Assembly: GCA_047614125.1 (NCBI GenBank)
Contig: JBLHHI010000102.1
Location: forward strand, 1-12,027
Reading direction: 5' to 3'
DNA from: JBLHHI01 sp047614125
Lineage (GTDB): Bacteria > Bacteroidota > Bacteroidia > NS11-12g > UBA9320
DNA length: 12,027 nucleotides
The notes beneath the pieces are model-generated. The model was not told where the DNA came from and made no database searches. It was given only the letters and a program-made list of their open reading frames with translations. Positions 1 to 7,347 of this stretch are shown here, in pieces. Every line of letters begins with the position of its first letter. The stretch's first letter is position 1. The position numbers and the translations under genes were made by a program.

Positions 1-668
1 AGGGCAATTAGGGCATAAAGGGAAGACATTATTAATGACTGAAACTCCTGATCTAATAAAAGACTACATCCCTGGATTTTGCACCCAATGCGGATTGGAC
101 ATAAAGGGAATACAAAGTGTTCTGATCGAATGAAAGCAAGAAATCGAAATACTCCCAATTAGGCCTCAGTATATGTGAACATAGAAGCTACCAAAGACTA
201 TGCAGTTGCTGTGGAGTGAAGGTAATTGGTATTTTACCATCACACCTAAAGTCATCTGTGCAATATGGAGCATCAGTAACAAGCACCATCGGCTATCTGA
301 ATATCTATCAGTATCTGCCTTACAAGCGATTGACAGCACTTTTGCAAGGTTTTTTCGGATTACAAATAAGCGAAGAAACAGTTCAAAATGTTTTCCCAAA
401 CGGATTGCCTGAAACTGTTTTAGTTGGCGACAGTTCGCCTGCACAACTCAAAACACCTACAAAACAAAAACAACTCTGTACAGCACACTTGTTAAGAGAA
501 TTGAAGAATTTTGAAACGGCGGTTAGCTGCTCTTGGAGTAAAAGCGTAAAACAATTATTGAAAGAAGCCATATTGTTAGAAAAGGAATTAAAACCTAATG
601 ATTACAGCCGACCCAATCAGCAAGTCCAACAAATCGAAAAGAGGTTAGATCATTTATTATTAACCTGA
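1..668 (+). pseudogene. IS66-family transposase (TnpC) remnant, multiply disrupted
   Basis: Remains of the DDE transposase of an IS66-type insertion sequence. Reading from base 2, the frame starts mid-gene with the IS66 N-terminal signature GQLGHKGKTL and continues to a zinc-finger half-site (CTQCG, about 83-97). It then hits an in-frame TGA at 131-133. Homology resumes after that stop, but a one-base insertion near 171-176 moves it to another frame, where EHRSYQRLCSCCGVKV supplies the second zinc-finger Cys pair. The frame then stays open to the stop at 666-668, with the typical VQYG and YQYLPYKR blocks. At about 385-395 the text jumps from SEETVQNV to FPNGLPETVLVGD. In family members these blocks are separated by roughly 80 residues that carry the first catalytic Asp, so an in-frame deletion is likely. 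The conserved CTAHLLREL block follows, and the gene ends early at RLDHLLLT without the usual C-terminal third. It cannot encode an active transposase. The left end lies outside the window. Confidence 0.88.
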
Positions 669-798
669 GTTCGATTCTTATTTTGAATTCAGAACGCTTG
701 TGTCTTGTCTTTCGGTTCGTACTGAACCAAAAGTTTCGCAATTTGTTGACGCTTGCTTTTCATATTCAAAACGTTACAAACCCTATACACCAAACCCC

Positions 799-806
799 TA
801 TATTTG
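799..806 (+). promoter_or_regulatory. Candidate Bacteroidota -7 promoter element (TATATTTG)
   Basis: TATATTTG matches the Bacteroidota housekeeping -7 consensus TAnnTTTG exactly. It ends only four bases before the ATG of the M28 peptidase gene, so transcription from it would start at or next to the start codon. I see no TTG at the usual -33 spacing. The match may be chance or a promoter for a leaderless message. Confidence 0.3.
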
Positions 807-810
807 ATAG

Positions 811-2913
811 ATGCGAAAAATCTGGATGATCATGCTTATCGGTGCGGGAGTTTTACAAGCACAAGCCCAATCAACGCATTCGCTCGTAGCGGAAGTAAAC
901 CTCGATTCTTTGATTAAAACAGTTCGAGAATTTTCGGGTGAAGATTCAACAATGTTGAACGACACCATGGTTTTAATTCAACATCGTGTAAGCAACAAAG
1001 GCAATGATTTGGCGGCAGATTATTTAGCAGATCGATTACAAGCTTTGGGCTTGCAGGTGGAAGTTCTCAACTACCGCAAAACCGGCCGAAACATTGTCGG
1101 TACCATTACCGGTAAAACCAATCCCGACAGCATTTACATCATTTGCGCACATTACGATGCGGTGGCGGATTATTGTGCCGACGACAATGCAAGCGGCAGT
1201 GCCACCGTATTGGAAGCTGCTCGCATAATGAACAAGTACTGTTTTAATAATACCATAAAGTTTATCTTTTTTGACGAAGAAGAACTTGGCTTGATCGGGA
1301 GCAAATATTATGCTGACACGGCATTTGTCCATGGCGATAAGATTGTTGGAGTATTAAATATGGATATGCTGGGCTACGATGGCGACAGCAATAGGGTTTT
1401 CGATATCCATACCAACAACCTACTTGAAAATCAGCGCTTAAAAGACACGGTTTTGTATGTGCTTGATACCTTAAACATTGACCTGGTGCCCAACGTTATA
1501 AATCCCGGTACTACCCGAAGCGACCACGCCTCTTTTTGGAAAAGGGGATATGCAGCCGTTTTTTGCGGGGAGTCGTTTATTGGTGGGGACCCAAACCCAA
1601 ATTACCACACGGCAAAAGATCGGATTGCGCTCTTTGATTTGTCGTATTTTCATAAGCTGGCACAGCTGGCCATTGGAACCGTAGTTGAATTGGTTGGCGT
1701 AATACCAACTGTCCAGAAAAATGATACGGTTCAAGCGTGTCATGAATACACTTATAAAGACACAACCTTTTATGCATCAACAGTTTACCGCGATCGTTTA
1801 AAAACGTCGATGGATTGCGACAGCATCTATGTTTTACACCTCTCCATTTTGCCCATTTACGACGTTCACGATACGCTGGATGCCTGTTATGCATACGTTT
1901 ATAAGGATACCACATTTTACACATCTACAACCTATGTTGATAGCCTAAAGTCATCGAATGGATGTGATAGTATTTTTACCTTACATGTTGATATTTTGCC
2001 CAGGTATGAGATGATTGACACGGTAGGTGCCTGTGGTTCATATGCGTATAAAGATACGGTCTTCTACTCCTCAACCACTCATCGAGATAGTATAAAAACA
2101 GTTAAGGGTTGCGACAGTATTCATGTTCTGCACATAAATATTTGGGAAATTTCTTCGATTGTCGATTCCGTTCGGGCTTGCGGTTCATACAGTTTAGGTA
2201 CAAAAATTTTCACCCAATCGAGTGTTTACGAAGAATTTCTTACTACAAAACATGGATGTGACAGCAGTTACCAGCTGGTGTTGGAAATAAATCCGATTCC
2301 AAGAGTTTATAAGTCCATTCAGTCGTGTGATGATTACCTTCATGGCAGTAAACTTTTAACAAGTTCGGGATGGTATACCGACACTTCTAGAACGGCCTTT
2401 GGATGCGACAGTTTCAATACGCTCGATTTGAACATTACGCGAATAAACGATTCTGTTCAGCAAAATAAAAACGTGCTTAAGGCAGCTGAATCTCAGGCCA
2501 GCTATCAATGGATGCAATGTTCTGGAGGAAATTATCAAGGTATTAGTGGGGCAAATGGTAGGGAGTACACCGTAACAAGCAATGGCTGGTATGCGGTTAA
2601 ATTAACCAAAAACAATTGCGTTGACACTTCAAGCTGTGTATTCGTCACCCATGTTGGGATTAACTCTTTAGCTGATAAAGGTTTGCTCCTCTATCCAAAC
2701 CCGACGGATGGCATAGTGCATATTGAACCTTATGAAGCCATTGGCCCCATTACAACCTACATCTATAACATGCAAGGCGTATTAATCAAGACAGAATATT
2801 TTGCAGCCGGTCAAAACATAGAATTGACAATGCCATCGCCATCAGCTATGTACTTATTGAAAATCGAATCGGAAACGGGCGTAACAACGCACAGGGTTTT
2901 GCGAAAACATTGA
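811..2913 (+). CDS. Secreted M28-family zinc metallopeptidase with 49-residue repeats and T9SS sorting domain
   Basis: Exported 700-residue peptidase, probably an aminopeptidase-type enzyme acting outside the cell. A signal peptide (residues 1-19, likely cut after AQA) leads into the M28 domain (about 25-295). The expected metal and catalytic residues are all visible: H114 and D116 (HYD), D124/D125 (ADDNASG), E157/E158 (EEELGLIGS), D185 (NMDML) and H239 (SDHASF). Five tandem repeats of exactly 49 residues start at residues 307, 356, 405, 454 and 503, each with Cys at repeat positions 4 and 30 and a CDS motif. An Ig-like stretch (about 555-615) follows, then a type A T9SS sorting domain (about 625-700, starting LLLYPNP). 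T9SS export across the outer membrane and surface attachment or release is inferred from that domain. The ATG at 811 is preferred because it gives a basic n-region (MRKIW); ATGs at 826 and 832 would lose it. The exact substrate is unknown. Confidence 0.93.
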   Translation: MRKIWMIMLIGAGVLQAQAQSTHSLVAEVNLDSLIKTVREFSGEDSTMLNDTMVLIQHRVSNKGNDLAADYLADRLQALGLQVEVLNYRKTGRNIVGTITGKTNPDSIYIICAHYDAVADYCADDNASGSATVLEAARIMNKYCFNNTIKFIFFDEEELGLIGSKYYADTAFVHGDKIVGVLNMDMLGYDGDSNRVFDIHTNNLLENQRLKDTVLYVLDTLNIDLVPNVINPGTTRSDHASFWKRGYAAVFCGESFIGGDPNPNYHTAKDRIALFDLSYFHKLAQLAIGTVVELVGVIPTVQKNDTVQACHEYTYKDTTFYASTVYRDRLKTSMDCDSIYVLHLSILPIYDVHDTLDACYAYVYKDTTFYTSTTYVDSLKSSNGCDSIFTLHVDILPRYEMIDTVGACGSYAYKDTVFYSSTTHRDSIKTVKGCDSIHVLHINIWEISSIVDSVRACGSYSLGTKIFTQSSVYEEFLTTKHGCDSSYQLVLEINPIPRVYKSIQSCDDYLHGSKLLTSSGWYTDTSRTAFGCDSFNTLDLNITRINDSVQQNKNVLKAAESQASYQWMQCSGGNYQGISGANGREYTVTSNGWYAVKLTKNNCVDTSSCVFVTHVGINSLADKGLLLYPNPTDGIVHIEPYEAIGPITTYIYNMQGVLIKTEYFAAGQNIELTMPSPSAMYLLKIESETGVTTHRVLRKH
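1729..2454 (+). repeat. Five tandem 147-bp (49-residue) coding repeats inside the M28 peptidase gene
   Basis: Units start at 1729, 1876, 2023, 2170 and 2317, all exactly 147 bases apart; the last is three codons short. Every unit has Cys at positions 4 and 30, Tyr at 7 and 20, and a CDS motif at 30-32 followed by an alternating hydrophobic strand (LHxxI type). Units 1-3 are clearly more alike (YKDT, FY, ST) than units 4-5. The pattern suggests small beta-sandwich stalk domains, possibly with one disulfide each, holding the catalytic domain away from the cell surface. That role is inference. Confidence 0.9.
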
Positions 2914-2958
2914 TGTTCATAAATAAGACGTTTTTGGAGTGGCCGTGTAAAGAGCATC

Positions 2959-2981
2959 CAACCAACCCAGAGGTTTGGTTG
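2959..2981 (+). terminator. Hairpin after the peptidase gene, possible weak terminator
   Basis: A perfect 7-bp inverted repeat, CAACCAA (2959-2965) and TTGGTTG (2975-2981), with a 9-base loop lies 45 bases after the peptidase stop. The following bases (CCCGCATAGG) are not a T-run, so it is not a classical intrinsic terminator. It may act as an mRNA 3' stabilising structure or be chance. Confidence 0.25.
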
Positions 2982-3024
2982 CCCGCATAGGATTATAGTA
3001 GTATTTTTATCGAAAAGTAGGAAA

Positions 3025-3873
3025 ATGACAAAAGCGATTAATGGTATATGGCTGCTCACACTTGTGCTTCTGGTGAGTTGTTCTTCAAATCAAGAAAAAC
3101 CGGAAGAAGATAAGTCTGAAGAACAATTGGAGCTTTCATCTCCAAATGAAATGCTAAAGCAAGCATATCAACTGTTTAAAGAGGGAAATGATTCAATGTC
3201 GATTCAACTGGCCAATCGCGTATTAAAAATAGGAAGAGAAACGCAGAATGATACGCTAATAGGAAGAGCGTTGACTTCGTTGTGCCGAAATTCTCAACGC
3301 AATCTCGATACCACTCGTTTAGCCGAACTCAGTGTACAACTAAGCGATTTGGCGGCTTCTTCAGGAAATCAGCAATGGTTAATGTACAGCGCGCACATGA
3401 ACGCGGAAATGTGGCGGCTCATTGGCGACATGGATCGAGCAGAAGGTTTTTACAACGAGAGCATGCGAATTAGTTATAAAACGGGCGCAATGGGCATGTA
3501 TACCATCGATCATTTTAACAAGTCGTTTGTATCGATATCAAAGGGAGATTTTGAAACGGCACAAGGGTTAATCAAGAAGTACTATCAATTGAGAAAAGAG
3601 GCCGATCTGCAATCAGAAGATGCCTATGGTTTAATTGCCTTGGCTTATTTATTGGAGCAACAAAAGAATTATAGAGGAGCTCATGAAGTGGCCGTGGTTA
3701 CGAGAAGGTTATTTAAAGAACAAAACCTTTTTCCAGAACCACCCGATGAAAAACCATTGATAAAGGTGGAACTCAAGGTTAAAGAGGTTTTAGACCCATC
3801 TGTATTTGAAGGGATTAGCAAAAAATCCGTCTCAGCATCGGTTCCCAGCTTGTTGGATAAATATTTGAAATAA
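3025..3873 (+). CDS. Lipoprotein with TPR-like helical repeats, function unknown
   Basis: Predicted 282-residue lipoprotein. Residues 1-18 form a lipoprotein signal peptide with lipobox LVSC, so Cys19 would be acylated. It is followed by a flexible charged linker (SSNQEKPEEDKSEEQLE). The rest is mostly amphipathic helix. Pairs such as the helix at about 43-70 (AYQLFKEGNDSMSIQLANRV), about 98-150 (ending in GDMDRAEGFYNESMRI) and about 165-225 (KGDFETAQGLIKKYYQLRKE, then YRGAHEVA) have TPR-like spacing. This suggests a protein-binding scaffold on the periplasmic face of a membrane. No enzyme motif is seen. The ATG at 3025 is preceded by TAGGAAA, a fair ribosome binding site. It lies 111 bases after the peptidase gene; a shared transcript is possible but unproven. 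After the TAA the same frame stays open for 54 more codons (see findings). Confidence 0.78.
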   Translation: MTKAINGIWLLTLVLLVSCSSNQEKPEEDKSEEQLELSSPNEMLKQAYQLFKEGNDSMSIQLANRVLKIGRETQNDTLIGRALTSLCRNSQRNLDTTRLAELSVQLSDLAASSGNQQWLMYSAHMNAEMWRLIGDMDRAEGFYNESMRISYKTGAMGMYTIDHFNKSFVSISKGDFETAQGLIKKYYQLRKEADLQSEDAYGLIALAYLLEQQKNYRGAHEVAVVTRRLFKEQNLFPEPPDEKPLIKVELKVKEVLDPSVFEGISKKSVSASVPSLLDKYLK

Positions 3874-4288
3874 GGGCTGCGAAATGAGGCTCAGAAAGCC
3901 ATTTTAAAAAAGAAACAGGCACAGGTTTTGTCAGGGAATAAATCTTTAGATCTTGACGAAGGCGCCCAACAAAATAGTACGCATCACATTGACAATCATT
4001 TTGTTCAATCTTGCTCATTCAATACCCATGTTATTTGAATGGCCTTTTAAAAGCATGCAGCTTGTGTTGAACAAAATTATGGAGTTAGTTCAAATACAAA
4101 ATGACGTATGGTGCCTAATAGTTAAACCCAAAATACCTGATGGACTCAAAGTGCAATTGAAGATTTAAGGAACAAATCATCTTATTAAACCGAAATAACG
4201 TTTACTTTGTCAAATCATCTCTTAAAAGGCTGATTTATTGCAAAAAAAGCTAAATCATTCAACTCAATTTCGATTGCTAATAACTTCA
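3874..4288. other. Gene-poor stretch of about 415 bases between the lipoprotein and glycosyltransferase genes
   Basis: No gene is supported here. The plus-strand frame of the lipoprotein stays open from 3874 to a TGA at 4036-4038 but has no family resemblance. Another frame is open at 3953-4168 from a TTG and shows no recognisable protein. Minor structures are an imperfect hairpin at 3882-3904 (GGCT/AGCC core) and a 7-bp inverted repeat, CATTCAA (4016-4022) and TTGAATG (4035-4041). TTACTTTG at 4202-4209 is one mismatch from the -7 consensus and could serve the glycosyltransferase gene. The stretch may contain decayed coding sequence. Confidence 0.5.
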
Positions 4289-5407
4289 ATGCCCAAAACT
4301 ATTCTAGTTTGCTCATCCTGCAATACAACGGTTGGAAATTACTACATAGGTATGTTAAACATCTTTGTTAATGACTTTGGTTGGAAGGCTATATTCTTGT
4401 CTGATACAGACACATCTGAATTGAATGCTTCAGACGATCACATTCAATATATGTCGTGGCCAAATAATAATGCCAAGTCGTTAAAGGCCGTATTGTTCTT
4501 TTCCAAGTTGATCATTAAGGTTAAGCCAACCATCGTATTGTCGAATTTTAGTTCAACGGTCATTTGCACCTTATTGGCAAAAATATTTGGGATAAAGCGA
4601 GTTTTAAACCATTACCACACACCGGCCGCCCAGCTTAAACTAGACGGTGGCGTGTCATTTTTTCAAGTTCATCTAAGAAGAATGATATTAAACCTAAATG
4701 ATGAGATTATTGCTGCATCGTTTTTTGTTAAAAATGATCTAAATGATTTTTGGAAGTTAAGGGATGACCAAATAATGGTCATTCCGTTTTTGTTGGATGC
4801 GAAATTACTCATGGCTAAAACTCAAGGATTCTCCTCGATGAACCACGACATCGCTTCGAATGATAAGATTAGTTTTTTCTATCCCGGAAGGCTGTACAGC
4901 TCAAAAGGTCATGTAGAATTTATAGAAAATATTTTTATACCCATTTACCAACGAAATAAAAATGTGATTCTAATTATTAATGGAATCGGACCGTTGGAGA
5001 AGAAGATTAGGCAATTTGTAAATGATAATGGGCTCGATGAAGCGATTGTATTTCAAAGTCCAACAACGTATTCCGAATATTTATTCAACATAAAGAATTC
5101 AACTTTTTGCTGTGGCTTATCACTCGCTGAGGGATTTGGTTTGGTTTTTTTGGAGATGCTCGCAATGGGAGCTATTCCAATTACTCGAAATATTTCTCCT
5201 ATGAACGAATTTATTCCTAATGACTTGGGAATTTTATTGAATGACCAGAATTATCAAGAAGTAGTCGAGAAGGTATTAAGTTTAATTGCTAATAAGAAGA
5301 TTTATGATCAGCAAAGAGATGATATCTTGCAGTACTTTAGCGCCCAATATGACATCCGTTCTCATGGACACGAATATGCCCATCTGATTAAAGGCGCCCA
5401 TGCATGA
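4289..5407 (+). CDS. GT4-type (GT-B fold) glycosyltransferase
   Basis: Predicted cytoplasmic or membrane-associated sugar transferase of 372 residues that probably uses a nucleotide-sugar donor, for example in surface polysaccharide or glycan assembly. The N-terminal Rossmann half begins MPKTILVCSSCNT and contains the acceptor-side NHYHTP block (His108). The C-terminal half carries the GT4 donor-site signature: FYPGR (R201), SSKGH (K206), and the EX7E motif in AEGFGLVFLEML (E281 and E289). The reading frame is open upstream to a TTG at 4238. I choose the ATG at 4289 because it puts the first beta-strand next to the start, as in the family, and the 17 extra residues look non-conserved. It stands alone, without other polysaccharide genes beside it. 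Base composition is rather AT-rich. Donor and acceptor cannot be told from sequence. Confidence 0.88.
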   Translation: MPKTILVCSSCNTTVGNYYIGMLNIFVNDFGWKAIFLSDTDTSELNASDDHIQYMSWPNNNAKSLKAVLFFSKLIIKVKPTIVLSNFSSTVICTLLAKIFGIKRVLNHYHTPAAQLKLDGGVSFFQVHLRRMILNLNDEIIAASFFVKNDLNDFWKLRDDQIMVIPFLLDAKLLMAKTQGFSSMNHDIASNDKISFFYPGRLYSSKGHVEFIENIFIPIYQRNKNVILIINGIGPLEKKIRQFVNDNGLDEAIVFQSPTTYSEYLFNIKNSTFCCGLSLAEGFGLVFLEMLAMGAIPITRNISPMNEFIPNDLGILLNDQNYQEVVEKVLSLIANKKIYDQQRDDILQYFSAQYDIRSHGHEYAHLIKGAHA

Positions 5408-5537
5408 GTGAAATTCATTTCGGTCTAATTTGTAATGGTTATTGTTGCCCATAAAATGAAGTGTTACAATTCCTTGTGCTCTAGGCATTCAAGGCGAATA
5501 AAAGGCAATAGGGTAATCAATCCCAGCTTATTCGTGT

Positions 5538-5545
5538 TAGGTTTG
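5538..5545 (+). promoter_or_regulatory. Candidate -7 promoter element (TAGGTTTG) upstream of the sulfur-transport pair
   Basis: TAGGTTTG fits the Bacteroidota TAnnTTTG consensus. A start site about seven bases downstream would give a leader of roughly 45 to 100 bases for the YeeE/YedE gene, depending on which ATG is used. No TTG is seen at the expected -33 position, so this rests on one element. Confidence 0.33.
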
Positions 5546-5650
5546 AAAACAGAATGCGCTTAACCTTCGTTAAATCGACAAATTCCTGCGGAATAAATGA
5601 TCTTAGGGAAAGTTCTAAAAAGAAGGAGTAAGGTAGAAATATTAACATAT

Positions 5651-6214
5651 ATGATCGAAATAATAAAAGACCCTTGGCCTTGGTACATCGCGGGTCCAGC
5701 AATTGCATTTACCATGCTCATCATTCGCTACTACGGAGAATCCTTTGGTATATCGTCTTCTTTTCGTACCATGTGTGCGGCCATTGGAATTGGCAAATTT
5801 TCTGATTTTTTCGACTACGAGTGGAAGAGTGAAATTTGGAATCTCGTATTTGCCCTCGGGGCAATCTGCGGTGGGTTCATTACCTTTAAATATTTGTCAA
5901 ATCATTCAGTTATAGCTCTGTCGGATGCTACCATTACCGACCTCGAAAGCTTGGGGGTGCAAATAAATGAAGGCTTGCTGCCCAATAATTTGTTTTCATG
6001 GGAAGCTGTTTTTAGTCTAAAAGGATTCATTATAATGGTTGTTGGAGGTTTTTTTGTTGGATTCGGAACCCGATATGCGGGCGGATGTACTTCGGGCCAT
6101 GCCATAACCGGATTATCTAACTTTCAACTTCCGTCTCTCATAGCCGTTATCGGGTTTTTTATTGGGGGACTTATAATGACGCACTTTTTACTTCCCTACG
6201 TTCTTGCTTTATGA
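5651..6214 (+). CDS. YeeE/YedE-family (TsuA-like) sulfur-compound transporter, N-terminal-half subunit
   Basis: Integral inner-membrane protein of 187 residues with about five hydrophobic segments. It is one half of a YeeE/YedE transporter; the characterised relative TsuA imports thiosulfate using conserved cysteines in the pore. Family marks are the opening IKDPWPWYIAGP, the block GISSSFRTMCAAIG (C42) and the signature RYAGGCTSGHAITG (C146). TsuA-type proteins contain two such modules in one chain. Here the second module is the next gene, whose ATG overlaps this stop codon (ATGA, 6211-6214), which indicates coupled translation and a joint complex. An ATG at 5597 would add 18 basic, non-conserved residues. 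I prefer 5651 because family members begin close to the PWPWY block, although the AAGGAG at 5623-5628 lies too far upstream of it for normal spacing. The exact substrate (thiosulfate or another sulfur species) is inferred. Confidence 0.87.
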   Translation: MIEIIKDPWPWYIAGPAIAFTMLIIRYYGESFGISSSFRTMCAAIGIGKFSDFFDYEWKSEIWNLVFALGAICGGFITFKYLSNHSVIALSDATITDLESLGVQINEGLLPNNLFSWEAVFSLKGFIIMVVGGFFVGFGTRYAGGCTSGHAITGLSNFQLPSLIAVIGFFIGGLIMTHFLLPYVLAL

Positions 6215-6624
6215 AATTTATTAAATTTTTATTTGTTGGTATATTCTTTGGAATTGTCTTATCCAAATCTGAAATTATTTCTTGGTATCGAATTCAGGAA
6301 ATGTTTCGATTTCAATCTTTTCATATGTATGGAGTGATCGGTTCAGCAATCGTTGTCGGAGCTGTTTCCATCCAAATAATAAAGAAATTGAAACTAAAGA
6401 ATCAGGATGGAGATGTATTAAAGTTCCCACCAAAAGAGGGTAGGTACCACAAATATTTATACGGTGGAATTATATTTGGATTTGGTTGGGCACTCACTGG
6501 CTGTTGCCCTGGCCCAATGTATATTTTATTTGGATATGGCTACCATCAAATCATAATTGTCATCGCTGCGGCACTATTGGGAACCATTTTTTACGGTTTA
6601 GTTAAACACAAGCTGCCACATTAA
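6211..6624 (+). CDS. YeeE/YedE-family (DUF6691-like) transporter, C-terminal-half subunit
   Basis: Second half of the sulfur-compound transporter: 137 residues with four hydrophobic segments. The key block is GWALTGCCPGPMY (C98 and C99), the counterpart of the GxCPGP pore signature in YeeE/YedE proteins. A polar loop at about 62-82 (KKLKLKNQDGDVLKFPPKEG) separates the two halves of the module. Its ATG lies inside the stop codon region of the preceding gene (ATGA), so the two subunits are almost certainly made together and pair in the inner membrane. The protein ends in KLPH, which I recall as a usual end for this family. After the stop, a different frame stays open for 28 polar codons (see findings). 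No persulfide dioxygenase or rhodanese gene, common partners of such pairs, is adjacent. Confidence 0.86.
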   Translation: MKFIKFLFVGIFFGIVLSKSEIISWYRIQEMFRFQSFHMYGVIGSAIVVGAVSIQIIKKLKLKNQDGDVLKFPPKEGRYHKYLYGGIIFGFGWALTGCCPGPMYILFGYGYHQIIIVIAAALLGTIFYGLVKHKLPH

Positions 6625-6725
6625 CGATGAAAATGCCAAGGGTAGGGGCGCAAATGGAACAATTGCTTCTGAACCCGTAAAGCAGAATAATGCCGAGGAT
6701 GATCATTGAATTACAACGATAAGAC

Positions 6726-7184
6726 ATGGGATTTAATATTGTATTAATAGAGCCGGAGATTCCTATGAATACTGGGAATATTGGTCGGTTAAGTCTGGGG
6801 TCTGGATCGAAATTGCATTTGGTGAAACCCTTTGGATTTGAACTGAGTGATCAAAGATTAAAAAGAGCTGGATTGGATTATTGGCCGCATGTTTCCATCT
6901 TTATTTACGACAGCTTGGACGACTTTTATCTGAAAAATCAAAATCAAAACTTTGCATACTTATCAAGTCACGGTAAACAAGATTATTGCTCCATAGATTA
7001 CAGAGACGAACTTTTTCTGGTATTTGGAAGCGAATCGGTTGGTTTGCCCAAAAGCATACTCGAAGAAAACTCATCCAAGGTTTTCACCATTCCGATGTAC
7101 AGTTCGCACGTTCGCAGTTTGAATTTGGCCAATGCGGTAAGCATTGTGGTGTATGAGGGACTCAGAAACCTTAAAACGCCGTAG
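6726..7184 (+). CDS. trmL: tRNA (cytidine(34)-2'-O)-methyltransferase TrmL (SPOUT family)
   Basis: Transfers a methyl group from S-adenosylmethionine to the 2'-OH of the wobble nucleotide (position 34) of certain leucine tRNAs, in the cytoplasm. The 152-residue length matches the minimal SPOUT enzyme TrmL (157 residues in Escherichia coli). The match runs end to end: NIVLIEPEIPMNTGNIGRL (residues 4-22), the RLKRAGLDYW block, FGSESVGLP (100-108) in the first knot segment, and RSLNLANAVSIVVYEGLR (130-147) forming the SAM-binding trefoil knot. SESVGLP differs slightly from the PETRGLP of E. coli, but this position varies in the family. SPOUT enzymes act as dimers. The ATG at 6726 gives the standard N-terminus. 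It is 101 bases after the sulfur-transport pair and functionally unrelated to it. Confidence 0.94.
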   Translation: MGFNIVLIEPEIPMNTGNIGRLSLGSGSKLHLVKPFGFELSDQRLKRAGLDYWPHVSIFIYDSLDDFYLKNQNQNFAYLSSHGKQDYCSIDYRDELFLVFGSESVGLPKSILEENSSKVFTIPMYSSHVRSLNLANAVSIVVYEGLRNLKTP

Positions 7185-7247
7185 GATTGGCTTGAAGAAA
7201 TTATGAACCGATACCGAAGACTATACAAACTCAGGTTAAGAGCATTT

Positions 7248-7255
7248 TATTTTTG
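7248..7255 (+). promoter_or_regulatory. Candidate -7 promoter element (TATTTTTG) upstream of the helicase gene
   Basis: TATTTTTG fits TAnnTTTG and lies about 92 bases before the helicase ATG at 7348. This would give a leader of roughly 85 bases, as often seen for DEAD-box helicase genes. No clear TTG is found at -33 (the nearest weak option is TTA in GGTTAAG). The surrounding T-rich run makes a chance match easy. Confidence 0.3.
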
Positions 7256-7347
7256 TTTTGCTAGGGGTAGTGAGCTCAATTTGACTTTTTCCGGCATTAT
7301 TGAAGTTAAAGCACGCACTACAACATTTTTATCCATTATTTTACGCC

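Noticed and set aside
714..728. Short hairpin GGTTC / GAACC
   Set aside because: Only five base pairs with no T-run; not convincing as an IS end or a terminator.
664..807. 48-codon open frame (EFDSYFEFRTL onward) between the IS66 remnant and the peptidase gene
   Set aside because: No start codon and no recognised similarity. It could be decayed passenger sequence but cannot be supported.
1577..1924. Long minus-strand open frame inside the peptidase gene
   Set aside because: Antisense shadow of a strongly supported gene, with no protein-like features.
4016..4041. 7-bp inverted repeat CATTCAA / TTGAATG with a 12-base spacer
   Set aside because: Single occurrence with no adjacent promoter or regulator gene; expected by chance in AT-rich DNA.
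3953..4168. 71-codon plus-strand open frame from a TTG
   Set aside because: No recognisable protein, weak start, no ribosome binding site. It overlaps another open frame of similar quality in the same gap.
5495..5534. Inverted repeat CGAATAA / TTATTCG with a 26-base spacer
   Set aside because: Too widely spaced for a hairpin of interest and occurs once; probably chance.
5512..5631. Open frame before the transporter gene, with an internal ATG at 5554 giving a 25-codon peptide
   Set aside because: No known family, no ribosome binding site, and it overlaps the candidate -7 element; likely chance.
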